Assembly: GCF_023051145.1 (NCBI RefSeq)
Contig: NZ_JALKFS010000005.1
Span: forward strand, 62,001 to 126,000
From: Williamsia sp. DF01-3
GTDB taxonomy: Bacteria > Actinomycetota > Actinomycetes > Mycobacteriales > Mycobacteriaceae
DNA length: 64,000 bases
Reading direction: 5' to 3'
Shown here: piece by piece, positions 60,754 through 64,000 of the stretch
Layout: each line of letters begins with the position of its first letter
Numbering within the stretch: position 1 is the stretch's first letter
The notes under the pieces: generated by a model
The model's input: the letters and a program-made list of their open reading frames with translations, nothing else
Database searches by the model: none
Told to the model about the DNA's origin: nothing
Made by a program: the position numbers and the translations under genes

Positions 60754-61056
60754 ATGACCGATGACGTCGAAAAGCGCTGGAATGACCGAACGGCCTACCG
60801 CGCTGCCGTCCTTTATGACCTTGCGGTGATCGCTGCGGCATTCGGCTGGCTGATCATCTACCTGGTGACCGACCCGGACAGTTCGGTGTGGGCGATCGGA
60901 GTGCCGGCAATCTTGCTCCTGGGCGGCTTGGGTGCGTTCATCCAGACCTACCGCGTATGGAAGCGCGGGGGCGGATGGCCCGTGTGGCAAGGAGCTGGGT
61001 GGTTCTTGTTCGTTCTGATGCTGCTGACCCTCAGCTTGCCCGTCACCGCCGATTGA
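60754..61056 (+). CDS. Small membrane protein (three helices)
   Basis: 100 residues from ATG 60754: RAAVLYDLAVIAAAFGWLII, WAIGVPAILLLGGLGAFIQT and WFLFVLMLLTLSLPVTAD. Three helices with short loops and a Gly-rich segment WKRGGGWPVWQGAGW between the second and third. No family is recognised. It is the second gene of a two-gene membrane operon. Confidence 0.7.
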   Translation: MTDDVEKRWNDRTAYRAAVLYDLAVIAAAFGWLIIYLVTDPDSSVWAIGVPAILLLGGLGAFIQTYRVWKRGGGWPVWQGAGWFLFVLMLLTLSLPVTAD

Positions 61057-61083
61057 TATTGTGCACTGACGAGTTCTCACGCA

Positions 61084-61113
61084 TGTGCCCCCGGCCAAAT
61101 GACCGGGGGCACA
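61084..61113 (+). terminator. Strong intrinsic-type hairpin after the small membrane operon
   Basis: TGTGCCCCCGG (61084-61094) pairs perfectly with CCGGGGGCACA (61103-61113) around an eight-base loop, 27 bp after the stop. No T tract follows, as usual for high-GC genomes. Confidence 0.72.
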
Positions 61114-61259
61114 AGCGTGTTGCACTATTTCGAGGTTGTCATGACATTCGCCCACCAGTCGTTCAACGGACTGGGCTCGGGCCAGATCACGGTTTCATCC
61201 AACTCCACAGCATCACCCCTCTTTCGCGGTCGACCAATTGCGATGTCAGTCAGTGGTTC

Positions 61260-61703
61260 TCAGGAGGAACTCGTCTCGATCGACTTCTGCGAGTCCGTGT
61301 GGTTGATCGAGATGCGGCGAGGCTTGGCCTTCTCGGCTACCGGAATCGTCACCGACAGCACACCGTTCTCGTAGCTCGCCGTGATGCCCGCTGCGTCGAT
61401 TCCGTCGCCCAGCGTCAGCTGGCGGCGATATGTGCCGTAAAACCGTTCACTCGACATCCACTGCACGGAATCTTCCGACCGTGCCGTCCGATGGGCGGTC
61501 AGGGTCAGCGTGCCGTTGTCCACACTGACATCCACCGAGCCGGGGTCCACGCCCGGTAGGTCGGCGGTGAGAACGTAATGGTCCTCGACCTTGTAGAGGT
61601 CCATCGGCATGAACCTCGGCGTTCGAGATGACCCCACCGCCTGGCCGGTCAACAGTCCCCGCGTCAACGTGTCCACATCACTGAAAGGATCAAACCGAAG
61701 CAC
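61260..61703 (-). CDS. Hsp20 / alpha-crystallin small heat-shock protein
   Basis: From GTG 61703 (GGAGG upstream) the 147-residue protein has the N-terminal LRFDPFSDVDTLTRGLL and a central alpha-crystallin domain. The domain shows MPMDLYKVEDHYVLTADLPG, VDVSVDNGTLTLTAHRTA and ENGVLSVTIPVAEKAKPRRI. It is an ATP-independent holdase for unfolding proteins. A CIRCE element lies upstream at 61775-61801, so it is expected to be under HrcA control and induced by heat. Confidence 0.92.
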   Translation of the reverse strand: MLRFDPFSDVDTLTRGLLTGQAVGSSRTPRFMPMDLYKVEDHYVLTADLPGVDPGSVDVSVDNGTLTLTAHRTARSEDSVQWMSSERFYGTYRRQLTLGDGIDAAGITASYENGVLSVTIPVAEKAKPRRISINHTDSQKSIETSSS

Positions 61704-61774
61704 AGCAACCCACCTCCTGCTCGACACTTCGGCCCGCCACCCTGGCGGGCAGCCAATCACTGTGCACTACTTTT

Positions 61775-61801
61775 TTAGCACTCATCACCGGGGAGTGCCA
61801 A
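61775..61801. promoter_or_regulatory. CIRCE element (HrcA operator)
   Basis: TTAGCACTC-N9-GAGTGCCAA matches the consensus TTAGCACTC-N9-GAGTGCTAA with one mismatch. It lies 71 bp upstream of the hsp20 start and about 50 bp beyond the nadE stop, oriented for hsp20. Confidence 0.88.
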
Positions 61802-61855
61802 GTACTTTTTCCGACGAGTTGTGCACTCGCACACCATCTCCCGGATCGGCGCCGA

Positions 61856-62692
61856 TCAGCCCGTCGGATCCCGCCACCACAGGTCGGTGGGGGCAACCGG
61901 AACGGTGCGCTTGTGTCTGGTCTTGACGAAGGCCTGCTCGATGGTCTTGGCCGCCTCGTCGGAGACGGCCTCTCCGGTCAGGTACGCATCGATTTCGCGG
62001 TAGGTGACGCCCAGGGCTTCCTCGTCCGGGATGGCGGGCCGGTCGTCTTCCAGATCGGCGGTAGGCACCTTGGTCCACAGACTGTCGGGTGCCCCCAGAT
62101 GTTCCAGGAGCCGCGCTCCCTGCCCCTTCGTCAATCCCGAGAGGGGAACCACGTCAGCGCCGCCATCTCCGTACTTGGTGAAGAATCCGGTCACTGCCTC
62201 GGCGGCATGGTCGGTGCCCACGACGATGAGGTTCAACTGGCCGGCCACGGCATACTGCACGATCATCCGCTCCCGAGCCTTGACGTTGCCACGGACCAGG
62301 TCCGTGAGCTCATCGATACCCAGCGCAGCGGCGGTGGCCTTTGCCGCGGCATCGGCGGTGTCCTTGATGTTCACGCTGATCGTGCGGCTCGGCTTGATGT
62401 AGTCGATAGCGGTGTCGACGTCGGCCTGGTCAGCCTGTACGCCATACGGAAGCAAGACCGCCACGAACTCGGCTGAACCTCCCGATTGGTTGATCCGGTC
62501 GACTGCCAACTGACACAGGCGGCCGGCCAGCGAACTGTCCTGCCCACCACTGATACCCAAGACGAAACCGTTTGCTCCGGCGTTCTGCGCGTAGTCGACC
62601 AGGAACTGCACCCGGTTCTCGACCTCCGCGGCGACATCGATGTCGGCGCGGACATCCAACTCGTTTCGGATTGTGTCTTTGAGGGAATACAT
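61856..62692 (-). CDS. nadE: NAD+ synthetase (ammonia-dependent type)
   Basis: 278 residues. The P-loop [10 protein letters not shown] (48-54) and [17 protein letters not shown] are seen. [38 protein letters not shown] is the NaAD site, here cited by its key residues around GTDHAAEA and TKYGDG. The C-terminal segment [11 protein letters not shown] with [10 protein letters not shown] completes the fold. It lacks the amidase domain of glutamine-dependent mycobacterial NadE, so it uses ammonia. It diverges from a CinA/PncC gene across a 19-bp palindrome, pointing to joint NAD control. Confidence 0.93.
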   Translation of the reverse strand: MYSLKDTIRNELDVRADIDVAAEVENRVQFLVDYAQNAGANGFVLGISGGQDSSLAGRLCQLAVDRINQSGGSAEFVAVLLPYGVQADQADVDTAIDYIKPSRTISVNIKDTADAAAKATAAALGIDELTDLVRGNVKARERMIVQYAVAGQLNLIVVGTDHAAEAVTGFFTKYGDGGADVVPLSGLTKGQGARLLEHLGAPDSLWTKVPTADLEDDRPAIPDEEALGVTYREIDAYLTGEAVSDEAAKTIEQAFVKTRHKRTVPVAPTDLWWRDPTG

Positions 62693-62741
62693 AGCTCAAC
62701 CGTAACCGGGGCAGACCACTCCCGCGAACCGAATGGCAACT

Positions 62742-62760
62742 GTTGCAATATGTTTGCAAC
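62742..62760. promoter_or_regulatory. 19-bp palindrome between nadE and pncC-like gene
   Basis: GTTGCAA-TATGT-TTGCAAC has perfect 7-bp arms. It lies 50 bp before the nadE start and 35 bp before the divergent pncC-like start. It is a candidate operator for a regulator of NAD synthesis. Confidence 0.6.
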
Positions 62761-62794
62761 GGCCATCCACCATGCTCGAGGAGAGTGAAGAAAC

Positions 62795-63301
62795 ATGATT
62801 TCCGACCCAGACGACCGCGTCCCCACCGAGGACGAGGTGCAGGAGATGTGCGAGCAACTGGCGAAGCTGGCCGGCGAGAAGGAGCTGACCATTGCCACCG
62901 CGGAATCGTTGACGGCGGGCAACCTGGCATCGCAGCTCGGGCGGGCAACAGATTCCGGCGACTGGTATTGCGGTGGCGTGATCGCCTATCGCAAGGAGGT
63001 CAAGTACTCGCTGCTGAAGGTGCCCGAGGGGCCGGTCGTCAGTGAAGAAGCGGCTCTGGCGATGGCACGGAGTACGGCAGAGCTGATGGGTGCCAACCTC
63101 GCAGTTGCGGTCACCGGAGAGGCCGGACCCGAACCGCAGGAGGACAAGGAACCCGGTACGGTCTGGTTCGGCGTCTTCGACCACGGCTCCGTGGAGGCCA
63201 CAAAGCGGGTGTTCGAAGGCGACCCGCCCGACGTTCTGGCCGCCACAGTTGCTGCGTCGGTGCGCATACTCGTCGATCGGGCGAAGTCGTCCGGCGAGTA
63301 G
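62795..63301 (+). CDS. pncC: CinA-family nicotinamide-nucleotide amidase (PncC-like)
   Basis: 168 residues comprising only the CinA C-terminal (PncC) domain. TIATAESLTAGNLASQLGRA holds the catalytic Ser-like motif at 36-42. SGDWYCGGVIAYRKEVKYSL, SEEAALAMARSTAELMGANL and AVAVTGEAGPEPQEDKEPGTV follow. PncC deamidates NMN to nicotinate mononucleotide in the pyridine-nucleotide cycle. Its place next to nadE fits that role. The start at ATG 62795 has GAGGAGAG upstream. Confidence 0.9.
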   Translation: MISDPDDRVPTEDEVQEMCEQLAKLAGEKELTIATAESLTAGNLASQLGRATDSGDWYCGGVIAYRKEVKYSLLKVPEGPVVSEEAALAMARSTAELMGANLAVAVTGEAGPEPQEDKEPGTVWFGVFDHGSVEATKRVFEGDPPDVLAATVAASVRILVDRAKSSGE

Positions 63302-63358
63302 CCGCCCGACCGGCCGTCTCCATGTTTTGGGTACGTCGGCGATGGCTATCCCAGAGCA

Positions 63359-63967
63359 ATGTCTGAACTGAGTGCCCTCGCCCTGATCTGCAGCCTCAAG
63401 CCGTCACCGGCGCCGTCGAGTACGGAGTTGCTCGCCGGACAGGTGCTCGCCCAACTCGAGACCCATGGGGTGTCGGGTTCGAAGATTCGCGTGGTGGACC
63501 ACGACGTGAAGCCCGGAGTGGAAGGCGACATGGGCGACGGCGATGAGTGGCCGGTCATCCGCGACGCGATCCGGAAAGCCGACATCCTCGTGGTGGCGAC
63601 CCCGACCTGGGTCGGTCACATGTCGAGTGTCGCCCAACGTGTCCTCGAGCGCCTGGACGCAGAACTGTCGGAAACCGACGATCAGGGGCGGCCGGCCATG
63701 GTGGGCAAGGTCGCGGTGACGGCGGTGGTCGGCAACGAAGACGGCGCACACAAGATCACAGCAGATCTCTTCCAGGGGCTGAACGACATCGGTTTCACGA
63801 TTCCGGCGCAGGGCGGAACCTATTGGAACGGTGAGGCGATGCAGGGGACGGACTACAACGACCTGGATGACACACCTGAGCCCGTGGCCACCACCACTGC
63901 CACCGTGGCGAGGAACGCGGCCCATCTGGCCGCGCAGCTGAGGTCAGCACAATACCCGCCCTACTGA
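63359..63967 (+). CDS. Flavodoxin-like NAD(P)H-dependent reductase family protein
   Basis: 202 residues: ALALICSLKPSPAPSSTELL (flavin phosphate loop), KADILVVATPTWVGHMSSVAQRVLERLD and GKVAVTAVVGNEDGAHKI. These match the flavodoxin/FMN-reductase fold (WrbA/IsiB-like). It probably binds FMN and reduces quinones or other acceptors. It lies 57 bp downstream of pncC on the same strand. The last 33 bases of the window contain nothing further. Confidence 0.85.
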   Translation: MSELSALALICSLKPSPAPSSTELLAGQVLAQLETHGVSGSKIRVVDHDVKPGVEGDMGDGDEWPVIRDAIRKADILVVATPTWVGHMSSVAQRVLERLDAELSETDDQGRPAMVGKVAVTAVVGNEDGAHKITADLFQGLNDIGFTIPAQGGTYWNGEAMQGTDYNDLDDTPEPVATTTATVARNAAHLAAQLRSAQYPPY

Positions 63968-64000
63968 CCGCCCGCCAAACGGCTTTCAAAGATCAGCGGG

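Noticed and set aside
1-64000. Mobile elements, phage genes, CRISPR-Cas or tRNA-linked islands
   Set aside because: No transposase, integrase, cas gene, tRNA or long flanking repeat was seen; no patch of clearly foreign composition beyond AT-rich promoters.

Overview
The window is about 64 kb of high-GC, densely coding DNA on both strands. It looks like the chromosome of a mycolic-acid actinobacterium (order Mycobacteriales, Gordonia/Williamsia/Rhodococcus-like). The clues are a mycothiol-dependent isomerase-fold protein, an F420/PPOX-type oxidoreductase, a glutamate-cysteine-ligase-2 family enzyme, dodecins, an ANTAR regulator, actinobacterial SipW-type secretion genes, and frequent GTG/TTG starts. 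The genus is an inference. I saw no rRNA, tRNA, CRISPR array, insertion sequence or phage gene.

Layout. 1-5.5 kb: an AraC-type regulator (cut by the left edge) diverges from a tightly overlapping five-gene operon for SipW/TasA-like surface proteins. That operon includes one stand-alone ER-type signal peptidase and a second one fused to a large repeat-containing exported region. 5.5-14 kb: mycothiol-dependent isomerase-fold protein, double-ABM membrane protein, BASS transporter, VOC protein, a GH16-like protein, and a three-gene overlapping membrane-protein operon related to 'fenitrothion hydrolase' proteins. 14-22.4 kb: nitronate monooxygenase, RNase HI overlapping a 2-hydroxyacid dehydrogenase, a dodecin, a PQQ-type sugar dehydrogenase lipoprotein, a doubly frameshifted GAF-ANTAR gene, a membrane GGDEF protein and a PEP-mutase/isocitrate-lyase-family enzyme. 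22.4-32 kb: SNF2 helicase plus SWIM protein, an NmrA-like oxidoreductase with divergent HxlR repressor, a secreted lipase, a DoxX protein, and a divergent pair of citrate synthases, one carrying an N-terminal DNA-binding domain.

32-46 kb: PPOX protein, a frameshifted acyl-CoA synthetase, YtcJ-like amidohydrolase, SulP transporter plus MerR regulator, a second dodecin, FUSC protein, UBP zinc-finger protein, alpha/beta hydrolase, MFS exporter and glucose-6-phosphate dehydrogenase. 46-53 kb is an accessory-looking stretch of regulator/target pairs (USP/HxlR, TetR/SDR, TetR/GAP) whose shared promoters carry clear palindromes. 53-64 kb: arylamine N-acetyltransferase, nucleoside phosphorylase, a Ser/Thr kinase whose transmembrane tail lies in another frame, a second GGDEF protein, a GlxA-type AraC regulator, a GCS2 ligase, a CIRCE-controlled Hsp20, and divergent NadE and CinA/PncC genes sharing a 19-bp palindrome.

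The most notable items are the peptidase-substrate fusion in the SipW locus, the HTH-citrate synthase pair, the operator palindromes (CIRCE, nadE/pncC, TetR/GAP, MerR-like site before nat), and four single-base frameshifts in three genes. At least three of the four are in or beside C5 runs where C6 would restore the frame.
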